The translations under genes were made by a program, and so were the position numbers. Positions 40,045 to 51,049 of a stretch of 64,000 bases of DNA are shown one piece after another. The notes under the pieces were generated by a model. That model saw only the letters and a program-made list of their open reading frames with translations, was not told the origin of the DNA and searched no databases. Every line of letters starts with the position of its first letter. The stretch's first letter is position 1. The stretch is from Sporothrix humicola (taxonomy: Eukaryota > Ascomycota > Sordariomycetes > Ophiostomatales > Ophiostomataceae): positions 1-64,000 of the forward strand of contig WNYE01000081.1 of the NCBI GenBank assembly GCA_021396245.1. The letters run 5' to 3'.

Positions 40045-41793
40045 ATGTCACTCCAGCTCTCGGCCATCCCTGAAGAGGCACCATTACCATCGCCGGCCAT
40101 CTCACACATAACAGTGCCGCCCTCACCTCTGTCACTGTCACTGCCGCCACAATCACCACTTCCACCACCACAAATACCTCCACCATGGGATAGGACATGT
40201 GATGCTAGCTATTCGAACACTGTGAAAAGAGACGAGCTTAACGCAGTCGACACATGGCAGCACTCTGTCTCTTTAATGTACTCGATCTTTGGCCGACAAC
40301 AGCCTCTGTCGTCAGCCGGGCCGGCACCGCCTTGCCTGTTCAACCTATCTCCAGCGATCCGTTTCCGGATCTACCGCCATGCCGTGTCGACCGAGTCTGA
40401 CCGCCCCATACGGCTCAACCCGCAAGTATTCACTCGAGCAGTGTGGCCCACGGACGCGTTCGACAGTCTGGCAGTGGCACTTGCCCCGTTACAGGGTGCC
40501 CTCAATGCATCGTTTACCCTTCGTGCAGAGGTTATTACAGCTTTCTGGCACTCCCGCCGTGTCCATGTCGTTTTCTCGCCATATGTACGACCCGCTGTAT
40601 GTCCACTTGCTACTCTGTACTTGCAGAGATACGCCGGTCTGTTGACGACTTCGCCAAATATTACCCTCGAACTTGATTGTACGCGGCTCGGGTACGGCAT
40701 GCACCCAGCAGCAGCAGGTCTGCAGCCAGGGTTGTTGAGCATGGGAGCACTGGTCGATGGGTTTGTCGAGAGGATCCTGGAGCAAAAGCACTCCTTGCAG
40801 AGTCTGACGGTACTTTGTCGCCGCTATTACGGAAACCGGCCGGCTGGACCGGCCACTGACTCGACCGGGGAGGTGCCGTATGTCGGTCCAGAGGTGGAGC
40901 AGGTGGCAGCACAACTGGGTCAGCTGGCAGGAAGAGTGATGTCGGCACGCTTTGTCGGCTTCTCGGAGTCTTTCACCACCGGCATTCTCGAGACACTCGG
41001 CGGTGCAAGTGACGACTCTTCATCGACGGCCATCCAACGTCATACACCTTCCGACATGTACCCGCTGCTCCCCGGCCACAGTGCATTTGTCGACCGCGGT
41101 CCCGGCTTAGGCATCTGTCTGTCGACACACTCGGCACTGGCGCCGTCTATTTGCGTAAAGGACACGGTCATGGAGGATGATGCGAGGACCATCTCGTCCG
41201 TCGCAGAGGCGCCAGATGTCCAGATGACTTCATCTTCGACGTCCACATCATCATCTTCGTCCTCGATCTTTTCATCCACCACATCGTTGGCCCTTCCTGT
41301 CGCGCCGCTCAGGCTTAACCTGCCCTCCATCACCCTGTCACTTGACTTTTGTCCTCGTCTGGACGTCACCCTTCCACCACTTCCAAACTTGTCGGGTATC
41401 AAGAGAGGCAGTCATAACAGGACTCGTAAACGGCCGCCTTTGTTGACCCTGATGGGTGTGTGCAGTCGACGACCAGGAAGCTTTGTCGCTGAGAGGCTGG
41501 CAGCGGCAGGCCTTGCTGTTGGCGTTGTTGGGTCGCCTCTCAGGCTAGGCGACGCGAGTGACGGTATCGTCAGTCCAATGGCGAGCGTCGTCGATATTGT
41601 GAATGAAAAGATGGCCGAGAAGATGGACTTTTATCTTGAGGAAACTGTAACCGGGCAGGATCCTGGCCAACCCCTCACACAAAAACAGCATCGCCAGTCG
41701 TGGGCTGGATCCATGATTGGCAGAGACCGGCAGGACCGGCCGCGGAGGAAGCTGCAAAAGAGAAGACACATGGAAGCGCCTCTTGTGTGGTAG
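40045..41793 (+). CDS. Hypothetical protein with 2EXR/F-box-like motif
   Basis: 582 residues counted from the first ATG after a probable leader intron. Residues 15-50 are Pro/Ser/Leu-rich. Around residue 95, LFNLSPAIRFRIYRHAV fits the LPxEIRxxIY signature of the fungal 2EXR/F-box-like domain, followed by ASFTLRAEVITAFWHSRRVHVVFSP, typical of proteins of that kind, which are abundant and of unknown function in Pezizomycotina. Residues 390-440 are Ser/Thr-rich. The C-terminus is basic (RPRRKLQKRRH). No membrane segment or signal peptide. It is not related in sequence to the five F-box/LRR paralogs beyond the N-terminal motif. I cannot assign a role. Confidence 0.65.
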   Translation: MSLQLSAIPEEAPLPSPAISHITVPPSPLSLSLPPQSPLPPPQIPPPWDRTCDASYSNTVKRDELNAVDTWQHSVSLMYSIFGRQQPLSSAGPAPPCLFNLSPAIRFRIYRHAVSTESDRPIRLNPQVFTRAVWPTDAFDSLAVALAPLQGALNASFTLRAEVITAFWHSRRVHVVFSPYVRPAVCPLATLYLQRYAGLLTTSPNITLELDCTRLGYGMHPAAAGLQPGLLSMGALVDGFVERILEQKHSLQSLTVLCRRYYGNRPAGPATDSTGEVPYVGPEVEQVAAQLGQLAGRVMSARFVGFSESFTTGILETLGGASDDSSSTAIQRHTPSDMYPLLPGHSAFVDRGPGLGICLSTHSALAPSICVKDTVMEDDARTISSVAEAPDVQMTSSSTSTSSSSSSIFSSTTSLALPVAPLRLNLPSITLSLDFCPRLDVTLPPLPNLSGIKRGSHNRTRKRPPLLTLMGVCSRRPGSFVAERLAAAGLAVGVVGSPLRLGDASDGIVSPMASVVDIVNEKMAEKMDFYLEETVTGQDPGQPLTQKQHRQSWAGSMIGRDRQDRPRRKLQKRRHMEAPLVW

Positions 41794-44781
41794 AAAGAGG
41801 GAGGAAAGGCGGATAGAGTAGAACAGTCGATACCCGAATTCATGATTTTCGTTTTGTTGGCTGTGAGTCCTCGAAAACTGTCCTCGAGCTGTGATGAGTG
41901 CAAAGAAAAAGAAACAAATCCTTGTATCGGAAGCGTACAATCCTGGGGTGTTTGGCCGCATGCGACTGGCCATCGGCCATTCAGCTGGTGAATGCCCAGC
42001 GCATCATTCGATTCTTGCATTGATTCTTGTTTCCTGCATTGATTCTTGGCATCTCCATCGCGCCTTCCCGACAATGTGGTAAAGTGCTCCCCGTATTCGA
42101 GGCAGCAACCCGTTGAGCCCGTTGTCGCATTTGGGACCTGGTGTTGTATCCGCCTGGTTGGGAAGGCAGGTACGATGGGCGACAGCAATCATATCGGGAA
42201 GCGACGTTTGTCGTATCGCGTGCAGGCGGTCGCGCCTTCTGTTTGTTATCAATCGTGGAAAGCAACTGGATTCTCGTCTTCCTCTCCACTTTTCCCCCCA
42301 ATTGAAAAGGGGCACGCAGCAAGGTATCATCAACAACCATTGTCCATCGCTCATCACCGACACAATATCAATGATCGTCAATCAATACCAATACCAAATC
42401 AGCAAATGCACCAAATCCCGTCAATCATTGCCGCCCGCCCGGTGAGCCACGTTCACGTCTACATTCATGTCCGCACACACAAACATCACGCTTTAACCAT
42501 GTGCTTCTTGCTTATGTATTTCCCTTGCGTCGTCACCGAATTCGACCGAGCCTGTTGGTTAGCAGAAAGGCACCGCAGTTGGATCTACATTAGGTAAGTT
42601 ACCTCGCGCCTCGTCACCAACTCCCAAAAGTACAGGGCAAACCCCGCCCGGGAATAACGAAACAACGCGAAAACGGGGACGCTTACAGCGGTCCGCAACC
42701 AAGTGCCAACAAGTGCGGGCAAGTGTGTACCAAAGCCCAATCACGAACTACTAATCCAAGCCGACTTTTCCAACCAGCGACACCGTCCCTGTACGGGGCA
42801 TTGAGCCGGCAATAGCCCCAACCGGCCGCTGTTGGTTGTCACTCGACAATACTTTCCTGCCGTGGCAGCATCCAATCGCTATTGTGCAGATGTGCATTTG
42901 TGCAGCAATTGCAACAGGCTGCACCAGCTGCAGCCGCATCGGGAAACGAATCTACAGATGTGCAGATGTGCAGGACGGTGTCGTCCACGGGTAGGGTACC
43001 ATGGACAGGGCGGCTGCAGCAATCGATTTGGATTCAATGCGTCTGTTGGTTAGGCTGGGCCTTGATATCGCGTTGGCCGTCGACGCCATCTGTCGAAATT
43101 CGTTAAACGTTTGTCGTTTCTCGTTCTTGACGTGAATAACACTCGATATTGTCGACATTCCTTCAACCCTTGTCCCAAAGGCTTTTACGAGTATTTCCCA
43201 AGCATCTTGCATTCGGAGTTCCGCGTGCTGCCCCACAAGCGGAGAACACACGGGGCACGGGAGTCAAGCTTTGAGGGGGAGAAGGACGCGAAACTGGGAA
43301 AAGCATGGGCAAAAAATTGGGACAGAAAAAGAAAAAGAAGAAGAAAGTTCAGGCGCCAAAGGGCTTACAGGATTGGCTGACGAAAGGCCAAACAACACCG
43401 GTTCAACTCAACTGGCCAAACATTGACGACATTAACATTTACCGGAGATGCTCACAGCAAACTACCTACCCGTTAGGCTTCGATACAGGCAGACAGGACC
43501 CTGTGGCACGGCTTTTCAGAGATGATGAACAAATCCACGGCTTTTGCTTCCTTTGACCTCTGTTCACCCTCCAAAAGATGCGGATCCCGTCCCCTCTCTC
43601 GCCTCCTCTCTCGGGTTAGTGCTCGGGCTAGTGAGCAGGTGCCAAGTGGGTGCAGCGCCGGCCTTTAGCAGGGGATTGCAGTTTCTTTCCTCTTTCTGCT
43701 GTTTGTCTTCTGATGGTGACTCTTGAGTGGCCAAGAAGAACCGCAAATTTGCGAATGCTGCAGGCACATTCAAAGCAAGGACGGCATCGGCACGCCGCCC
43801 GAGGGTGTTCAAGTGGGCGTACTGCAGGGTTTTGTCTGTCTTTTCTTTCTTGTCTCTTTCTCCTCAGTCCTCGAAGCAACCTGCAAGAAGCAAGGGCCTT
43901 TTTTCTGTGCTTCCCCATACTTTCTTTTTCTTCATTTTCTTTTATCTGGCCCTGCAACTAAAATCTTTCCATTTGCATCCACTTTGCTATTGTCTGATTG
44001 GCTCCTTGCTCGCGTCTTCGGCCTCTCAAACTCTTGACCAGAGCCTCTGGCTCACGGCCATGCAACTCTAACTTTCTGACTACGACTGGATCCAGACTTT
44101 TCTTTGATTCGATCATTTGTCCAATTGTTCATTTGTTCACCTTCGGTTTCGTACAAATTGTCAATTGTTATCTCCATTTCCCGCCCGCCCTTTGGCATCT
44201 TCTTCGCTTCATCTCGGTTCTTCGTCTGGTTCTTGCCAATCATTTCCCCTTGGCCCTCGACCCTCGTGTCTCCGTTGTCGTCTCCTCGTTTCTCCTCGCC
44301 ATACATACACGAAGACAGTTCCGCACGGAGATGATTACTGCGCCCGGCTCAACGCAAGGCAGTTTCGGGGACGGCATTGTCCATTTACATCTACGTTTGT
44401 TGATGTAATCAGTGGGCAAAGGTTTACACTGACAAAACACACTTACACACTTCTACACCTATCATTGACTCACCGGTCCTCTCCATACTCTGCGTGGACT
44501 TTCCTGATTTTGATTCATGTTGTTGATGTACTCCCATTTTCAGCCTCTCATTATCTTATCATCATTCTCCATTTTTATTTCCTCGTCACTGCTTTTTTTG
44601 GTCCATAAATACCATAACGGCCCTCCGCATCTCAGTCATATTCTTGATGGCATAACATCAGATCTCATCACAACTACAACACAAAGCCGACATCAGACGC
44701 TGGCACATATTGATATCAAAACTACACGCCTGGATATCTCATACACCACCACATTCGGGCACACATACTCTCATCAAAGCT
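41794..44781. other. Large intergenic region upstream of the MFS gene
   Basis: 3 kb. Bases 43560-44700 are pyrimidine-rich and probably include a long leader. A small basic frame at 43305-43556 (Lys-rich head) is the only part resembling a protein but has no family support. GTAAGT occurs at 42594 but no partner exon can be argued. No RNA gene is seen. Confidence 0.4.
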
Positions 44782-46797
44782 ATGGCCGCATCACCTCCGC
44801 TCGGCCGGGCAGACGGACCCTCGCGGTCAAGTCTAGACTTTGGCATTGAAAAGGAGGACGAGAAGACGGCGGTTGACGGCAGCCGTGAGGAGTCTGCGTT
44901 TGACACGGCTAGCGACATCCGCGTTGAGGCCGTAGCGCCAACATCGGCATCGGCGCCGAGACGAACAGACGGCAGCAAAGTCGACCCATCAACACTCGAC
45001 ATTGAGTACCGCTACTTTACTTTTGCGACAGAATTGCCGGCACCAAACACAGTGCCCTCTGGCGAGAAAGCCAAGACAAAAAACGACACAGATATCATCG
45101 CCGCACCACCACCGCCACCCGATCTCAAGCCGTACGCCGACCCGCACACTTGGCCCAATCGGCGGAAGAACACGCTACTAGCCCTGTCGTGCATTGCCAC
45201 GTTCCTGACAGCCTACTCGGCCGGCTCCTTTTCGCCGCCAGCACAGCGCATGGCAGACGCCTTTGGCACATCGTTGATTGTCGTGCTTTTCGCGGGTATC
45301 ACAATCTTCTGCCTGGGTTTCGCACTGGCGCCCATGCTGCTCGCACCATTGTCAGAATACAACGGCCGGTACCCCGTGTTTGTGTGCGCCGGCTGCGTGT
45401 TTGTCATCTTCCAGGTGGTCAGTGGTACAGCCACCAACATTGGCGCGATGCTCGTGTCGCGGCTGCTGGTGGGCGTGGGCGGGTCGGTGTTTAGCACGAT
45501 GGTGGGCGGCGTGATTGCGGACATGTGGCACGCCGAGGGCCGCAACACGCCGATGACGCTGTTCAGCGGCACCGTACTTTTCGCGACGGGATGTGGGCCG
45601 ATGGTGTCGGGCGTCATTACATACCGCACAATGTACCCGCAAAACGTCAACGACGTCCTGAGCGACGCGAGCCCGCGCGAGCCGTGGCGGTGGGTGTTTT
45701 GGCACCAGGCGATTGCTGACGCCGCGCTGATGGTGGCCCTTGTGCTCTTCTTCCACGAGAGCCGCGGATCGGTGCTGCTGTCACGCAAAGCCAAGGCGAT
45801 CAACAAGTGGTACTCGGAGCTGGAGGCGTCTGGGTTCTTTGGCGTGTGGCTGCCGGCCGACGATGCCGAGCTGCCCCCGCTGGCCAAGCAGTCGCAACAG
45901 GCACAGCACTCGCAACTTCACTCGCCGCACCACCGTCCGTCGGAGGACAGCATTGAGGGCGAGCCAAAAGCCATTGAGGCTTCTTTACCCGAGTCGCCGA
46001 AGTCTCCAGCATCGGCTGCCCCCACCTCCATTCTCCGCCGCGTGCGGTGGGTGGTCAAAGACGACGAGGACCGTACGACGGTGCTCAAAATGGTGGGCAT
46101 GTCCGTGTACCGTCCCTTCCACATGTTCTTCACGGAGCCTGTGGTATTTTTCTTCTCGCTGTGGGTCGCCTTCGCCTGGGCGGTGCTGTACCTCACCTTT
46201 GGCAGCATCTTCTTGGTGTTTGAGACCGTGTACGGCTTCAACATTGAACAGGCCGGCTACGCCTTCTCGAGCATGCTCGTCGGCGCCAGCGTTGCCACCG
46301 TCATGGGCCTGTACCAGGACCGCTACCTGCTCAAGATTTTGCCGCTGCCAGCAGCCCTCAAGGCCCGTCTCCAAGCCGGCGGTGTCCCCGAAGCCCGGCT
46401 CTGCGGCGCCTGCGTCACGTCCATCCTGCTGCCCGTCGGCCTCTTCATTTTCGGGTTTACCGCCCGCCCCGACTACCTCTGGATCGCGCCCATGCTCGGC
46501 ATTGGCATTTCCACCGTTGGCATTTTCGCCGTGTACTTGTCGACGTTCAACTATCTGGCCGACGTCTACCACCGCTTCGCGAGTTCGGCGCTAGCCGCAC
46601 AAAGCTGCTGCCGCAACGTGCTGGGCGGCATCTTTCCGCTGGTGATGCGCCCTCTCTTCTTGAACATGGGCATCTCGCGGGCGGGCGCGCTGCTGGGCGG
46701 GATTGCCATGGGCCTGACGCTGGTGCCGTGGGTGCTGCTGTACTTTGGCGAGACGATCCGGAAGCGGAGCAAGTTTGCACAGTCCTTGACTGTGTAG
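44782..46797 (+). CDS. MFS transporter, DHA1 (drug:H+ antiporter-1) type
   Basis: 671 residues, single exon. A soluble N-terminus of about 145 residues is rich in Ser/Ala/Asp and ends YADPHTWPNRRK, the usual lead-in to helix 1 of fungal DHA1 carriers. Helix 1 (TLLALSCIATFLTAYSAGSF) is followed by APLSEYNGRYPVF (loop 2-3 signature) and a GVGGSVFSTMVGGVIADMW block in helix 5. A long cytoplasmic loop (about 355-455, Ser/Pro/His-rich) separates the two six-helix halves. The second half has the SMLVGASVATVMGLYQDRY block and ends LVPWVLLYFGETIRKRSKF. Relatives export drugs, polyamines or fungal metabolites across the plasma membrane. The substrate is not readable. No biosynthetic cluster accompanies it. 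Confidence 0.85.
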   Translation: MAASPPLGRADGPSRSSLDFGIEKEDEKTAVDGSREESAFDTASDIRVEAVAPTSASAPRRTDGSKVDPSTLDIEYRYFTFATELPAPNTVPSGEKAKTKNDTDIIAAPPPPPDLKPYADPHTWPNRRKNTLLALSCIATFLTAYSAGSFSPPAQRMADAFGTSLIVVLFAGITIFCLGFALAPMLLAPLSEYNGRYPVFVCAGCVFVIFQVVSGTATNIGAMLVSRLLVGVGGSVFSTMVGGVIADMWHAEGRNTPMTLFSGTVLFATGCGPMVSGVITYRTMYPQNVNDVLSDASPREPWRWVFWHQAIADAALMVALVLFFHESRGSVLLSRKAKAINKWYSELEASGFFGVWLPADDAELPPLAKQSQQAQHSQLHSPHHRPSEDSIEGEPKAIEASLPESPKSPASAAPTSILRRVRWVVKDDEDRTTVLKMVGMSVYRPFHMFFTEPVVFFFSLWVAFAWAVLYLTFGSIFLVFETVYGFNIEQAGYAFSSMLVGASVATVMGLYQDRYLLKILPLPAALKARLQAGGVPEARLCGACVTSILLPVGLFIFGFTARPDYLWIAPMLGIGISTVGIFAVYLSTFNYLADVYHRFASSALAAQSCCRNVLGGIFPLVMRPLFLNMGISRAGALLGGIAMGLTLVPWVLLYFGETIRKRSKFAQSLTV

Positions 46798-46994
46798 GCG
46801 AGACGGAGTCGCGAGGCGACGACGGCGACCGAGGAGCGTCGTGCAGCGACACAAAGAAAGTTGCGAAGCGACACGAGCAATTTCACAGCCATCATTCAGA
46901 TGATACCCATAGAATAGAATTAATGTAATAGTCTAATAGAGTTGCCCATGCCATTTCGTATCGTACAAACATATCGCCAGACAAGAGATGCTAT

Positions 46995-48299
46995 CTAATC
47001 TACATCGCCGCTAATGTCCTGTCCGGACAGCTTCCGCCGCGCCTCTTCAATGATCTTGTCATCGTCGACGTCGGCGGCCTCCTCATCAGCGGCCTCCTCA
47101 TCAGCGGCCTCCTCGTTCTCATCCTCGTCCTCGTCGTCCTCACCCTCGCCCGGATGCGACCTGACCAGCCGGAACACAACCACCAAGTAGACATGCCCCG
47201 TCTCGCGATGCCGCAGCACATACCGCAGGCACGTCTTCTCGGCCTTGTCGCTGGCGTAGTATTTCAGGAGGGGCAAATGGAAGCCCGGTAATCTGAGTGT
47301 CAAATCGGCAAAGTCGAGGTACCCATTGTAAAAGTCCAAACCATAGCCCTGGCCGTACTTCCACACCCACTTGGATTTGGCGTCCGCGCCCAGCGCCCAC
47401 TTCATACGTGCCTTGCCGTTGCCCGTCGCATCGCCCGTTGTCACGTCCGTGTCCTGGTCCGGCGCGCCAATATCCTTCCGCCACGCCTGTCCGCCCGCGT
47501 CGCCGCCCTCGTCGAACCACAGGCCAACGTCTCCTTTCAGTGGAGGTTGTGTGTGGTCCTCTGTGTCCTCGCTCTTTTTGTCCTCGCTGCGCTCGCTCTT
47601 CTTCTTTTTGTCTTTCTTGTCCTCGTTTCGCTCGTTGTCGTCGTTGCCGTCCGTCTCGTTTTCGTCATCCTCGCTGCGCTCGAATTCCTCGGATTCCTCG
47701 GATGACTCGGATGACTCGGATGACTCGCCGAGGGCAGCATACACCCGGTTAAACGAGCTCAACGCCGGTCCATACAAATACGGCCGGTCCGCATACGGGT
47801 CGCCCTCCAGCCCAGGATCGATCCACCACTTGACGATTCGCAGCGCGGCGCCAAAGCCGGGCGGTAAGCGGTCGCGAAGTGGCTCGTCAAAATCGTTGCC
47901 CCATTGCAGGTCGGTGCCAGAGATGCCGTCGTCTGTGTCTGAGTTGGTGTCTTCGTCATCGTCGCCCTTTTTGTTCTCGTCGTCGGCCTCGCCGGCTGCG
48001 CCAGACTCAGCCTTGACGGCTCGCGGGACAAACCACACGCCAATGCCGTACGTGTCGTCGGCCGTCTTGTGCGGCTCCTCGTCAAAGTACGGCGACGTCT
48101 CCGGGTCGGGCTCTTCGCCCAGCTCGGGGTGGTTGTCGGGTCCGCGGTAGTTTTTAATTCTGACGTTCAGCCAGACATCCCCGCCGGGCCCGCTGAACTT
48201 GAGCGGGATCGCCGAGTTGACGCGCACGGGCACGTGTGTCGCCGGGTCGTAGTCGGTGCCGGCCGACACGATGATGCGGTATTCTTCTGGGGAGGGCAT
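46995..48299 (-). CDS. DUF1769 family protein
   Basis: 434 residues, single exon. The segments EEYRIIVSAGTDYDPATHVPV, TYGIGVWFVPR, DRPYLYGPALSSFN and a late KCLRY-like stretch (TCLRYVLRHRETGHVYLVVVF) mark the fungal DUF1769 family, whose function is unknown. Two acidic low-complexity regions interrupt it: about 105-130 (Asp/Glu/Lys) and 195-260 (Ser/Glu/Asp/Lys repeats). The tail has tandem EEAAD units (a 15-base DNA repeat near 47074-47115, about 2.7 copies). The start at 48299 is directly before the family region. It is head to head with cluster paralog 3 across 870 bases. Confidence 0.78.
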   Translation of the reverse strand: MPSPEEYRIIVSAGTDYDPATHVPVRVNSAIPLKFSGPGGDVWLNVRIKNYRGPDNHPELGEEPDPETSPYFDEEPHKTADDTYGIGVWFVPRAVKAESGAAGEADDENKKGDDDEDTNSDTDDGISGTDLQWGNDFDEPLRDRLPPGFGAALRIVKWWIDPGLEGDPYADRPYLYGPALSSFNRVYAALGESSESSESSEESEEFERSEDDENETDGNDDNERNEDKKDKKKKSERSEDKKSEDTEDHTQPPLKGDVGLWFDEGGDAGGQAWRKDIGAPDQDTDVTTGDATGNGKARMKWALGADAKSKWVWKYGQGYGLDFYNGYLDFADLTLRLPGFHLPLLKYYASDKAEKTCLRYVLRHRETGHVYLVVVFRLVRSHPGEGEDDEDEDENEEAADEEAADEEAADVDDDKIIEEARRKLSGQDISGDVD

Positions 48300-49171
48300 G
48301 TCGGCGGTTGTCACGGGTGTGTTTTGGAGAAGTGAGAAAGAGACCAGTTGCCTTGGGCGCACACAAAATCGTCGACGACATTGACGCTGGCGGCGTGAAA
48401 AAACCTGACGTCACCGCCCAATCGGGTCGTTAGCGCGGGTGGGCGGCGGGCATCGCCAGAGCGCCTAACAAAATTAGAAATGCCCTAAAAGTACATCCCG
48501 CTACAGTGGGCCGAGGCACATGTCAATCTTTGACTTACAAAGGAAAGACGACCTTTGTAACACAAGGCTGTGTTGACATTGTTCATGTTTCTATTTCTTT
48601 ATAGCTGGTTTATTGTTCACCCTTTTCTAGAAATACAAAAACAAACAGGTAGAGTTGCCGGAGACGAATTGAGATGAAAGAAATTGAACAGTATACAACA
48701 TTGAAAATGAATTGAGAAGAGAAACAATACGACACCCCTGCAGAAACGAGCATCGACAATGCTGAATATCCTCTTTGTCTCGTGGGCACAACATTCTTTG
48801 TTGTTTGCCGCATCCCTTGGGCAGTGTTGGTTTCACAGTTCACTCTCTTTGTTTTTATTTTATTGCACTCATTGTTTGGGGCTTTCTTTCCTCGTGAATG
48901 CAATTGTTCAGAAAGAAATTGTAGACCTGCAAAGTCGTCTCTTTGTCAACTTGTGAACAACATCAAGTTCATGAACACAACATTGGACATCTGCAGATGC
49001 AGGGTGCATATATCAGAGTGGACTGTGTGTCTCGATGGACGAGAAAATATATAGATCAAATCAATACCCCAGCAATCAACAACAATCAACAGACACCAAG
49101 CACCAACAACAAACAACAAACGAAACACAAAAACCAAAAACAGTAAACCAATCACACAAACAGCCATCAAC
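48300..49171. promoter_or_regulatory. Divergent promoter of the DUF1769 gene and paralog 3
   Basis: 872 bases. TATA-like elements are CATATATC at 49008 and TATATAG at 49048, the latter about 120 bases before the ATG of paralog 3. GTTCA/TGAAC sites are frequent: 48579-48587, 48613-48619, 48904-48910, 48951-48960 and the perfect palindrome GTTCATGAAC at 48967-48976. The leader after 49080 is A/C-rich (CAACAACAAACAAC-like). Confidence 0.55.
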
Positions 49172-51049
49172 ATGTTCAACATATCTGCCACTCCCGCTGC
49201 CCCTGCTACGGCCACTCCTGTCAAGACCAGGCTTGACACCCTTCCGGTCGAGGTGCTGCGCAACATCTTTATGCTGCTTGGCGACAGTGCACCCAGGAAT
49301 GACTCCAAGAATCACCAGTACGAGTTTAGCCCCACCCGCACGGGGCCTGCCGCCCCCGACACCACGGTCCGCGACACGCTGCAGGGCATCCAGGACGACC
49401 CGCAGAGTTCGGCCGTGCTGCGCCGCCTAGCGTTTGAGGAGCTGCACAGCCGCAAGTCGTTTGAGCTGACGCCGGCACGCTTTCCGGAACACAAGACGCT
49501 TCTGGACGCCCTGTCGGCCGGCACGGCGCTGTTGAAGACGGTGAGTCGCGACGACAGGGACGGCGGGAACGCCCTGTCGTGGCATGTCCGCGAAGTGCAT
49601 CTGAGCATGGCCGAGCGAATTACAAACTATGGGCACTTTAACTTTAAAAACCCGCTTTGGGGGCAGCCCGGGTACGACAATGTCCCGCCGTACGAAAAGG
49701 GCGATGCGGTCCGCCTGGCGCGGATCGCCCGCCTGGCGGCGTCATACAACAAGTTTATGGAGAGCCGGTCGGCTGGGAGAACAACAGTGCCGCGTATCTA
49801 CAGCTACGACCATCTACGGGTGCCGCGGGCCGAGACGTGGGCCGACATGGCCGTGCGGGTGCTCGACCTGCTGGCGGCGGTGCCGCGCCTGCAGCGACTG
49901 GAGTCGACCATGGACGAGGTCGCCATTATCCCGGTGGAGGAGAGCACGGAGAGCACGGAGAGCACGGGGAGTCTGTCGCTTCCCCGGCTCGAATACATCA
50001 AGCTCGGCGAGCCGTCGGGATATCAAGACACCGAAAACATCCTCGACATGAACTGCAGCCTGTTCCACGCCGCGCAAAACCTCAGGGAACTCCATCTCGA
50101 CGAGTTTTACCGAATTGTGACGTCCTCGTCGTCTCCTCCAGTTCTGCCCAAGCTATCCACCCTCCACATCGAAGGCTACTGTTACCTTACCGCCACGTCC
50201 ATCAACACGCTCCTCGGCGCCGTTGGTCCCCAGCTCGCCAGCGTCACGCTGCCGCTCGCCCGCTCGTCCTCCCAGGCCTCCTTTGCCGGCGACGGCGCCA
50301 GTTGCCCGTTAGCCGGCAACCTGCGCTTTCTAGAACCGGAGAGGCGCAACATAACCACGGCCACGCTGTACGACGTCTTGACGGCACTCCAGCCGTGGAA
50401 GGCTTCTTCCCTAAAACACCTCGACGTCCGCCGCTCCGTTGACTTGCACTGCCCGCCCGACATTGACGAGCGCCACTGCAACGAATGGCGAGGCTACAGA
50501 GGCCCCAGGTACCCCGACGTCGAGGCCCACGACAGCCGCGCCACGAGCCGGGCACCCCTTTCGTCAGCTAGTCTCCTCGTCGAGTTTACCGCCCTCGCCA
50601 GTCTTTCTATTACCATCGACCTCTTTGACTGGCGCACCGCCGCCGACGCCGCCACGCTCTGCCCCAAGTCCATCCGCGCCGCCGCCGCCGATGTTGTCGC
50701 CCACCTCCCGCCCAATTTGGAACGGCTGACCATCCACCCCGCCCTCGCCGAGACTAACCCCAACACCCACCGCCGCAAGCCCGAAAACAGCTTCTGGGCC
50801 CGCCGCGAAGAGCTCGCGCGCGCGCTGCTCGTTGCCGTCCGCGCCGGTAAGTTTCCGCGCCTCAAGGCCGTCACCATCCTCCCCGAGGCCGACGAGACCA
50901 CGACGGTCGAGATTAACGTCCCGGGCTCCGACAAGACCCGCACCCTCACACTGTCGGCCTTCCTCGCCGGCAAACTGGCCCGTACAGCTCCCACCGACGA
51001 CTACGTCTGGCCGTATTCGATGCCGCGCCCCGCGATGCCGGGCGCCTAA
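49172..51049 (+). CDS. F-box/LRR-like protein, cluster paralog 3
   Basis: 625 residues, single exon. Opens KTRLDTLPVEVLRNIFMLLG, the clearest F-box-like start of the set. Then DTLQGIQDDPQSSAVLRRLAFEELHSRKSFEL, VRVLDLLAAVPRLQRLES, CSLFHAAQNLRELHLDEF, LTATSINTLLGAVGPQLASV, TLYDVLTALQPWKASSLKHLDVRR, TIDLFDWRTAADA, DVVAHLPPNLERLTIHPAL and WARREELARALLVAVRAGKFPRLKAVTILPE. The last 70 residues keep the SDKTRTLTLSAFLAGKLA pattern also visible in paralogs 1 and 4. A tandem EST repeat (STESTESTG) near residue 260 comes from a 9-base DNA repeat. Role inferred as SCF substrate receptor. Confidence 0.72.
   Translation: MFNISATPAAPATATPVKTRLDTLPVEVLRNIFMLLGDSAPRNDSKNHQYEFSPTRTGPAAPDTTVRDTLQGIQDDPQSSAVLRRLAFEELHSRKSFELTPARFPEHKTLLDALSAGTALLKTVSRDDRDGGNALSWHVREVHLSMAERITNYGHFNFKNPLWGQPGYDNVPPYEKGDAVRLARIARLAASYNKFMESRSAGRTTVPRIYSYDHLRVPRAETWADMAVRVLDLLAAVPRLQRLESTMDEVAIIPVEESTESTESTGSLSLPRLEYIKLGEPSGYQDTENILDMNCSLFHAAQNLRELHLDEFYRIVTSSSSPPVLPKLSTLHIEGYCYLTATSINTLLGAVGPQLASVTLPLARSSSQASFAGDGASCPLAGNLRFLEPERRNITTATLYDVLTALQPWKASSLKHLDVRRSVDLHCPPDIDERHCNEWRGYRGPRYPDVEAHDSRATSRAPLSSASLLVEFTALASLSITIDLFDWRTAADAATLCPKSIRAAAADVVAHLPPNLERLTIHPALAETNPNTHRRKPENSFWARREELARALLVAVRAGKFPRLKAVTILPEADETTTVEINVPGSDKTRTLTLSAFLAGKLARTAPTDDYVWPYSMPRPAMPGA

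Noticed and set aside
43305..43556. 83-codon frame with a Lys-rich head (MGKKLGQKKKKK)
   Set aside because: The head comes from an A/G-rich low-complexity tract and the rest has no family support; the position 2 glycine lacks the serine/threonine at position 6 needed for myristoylation.
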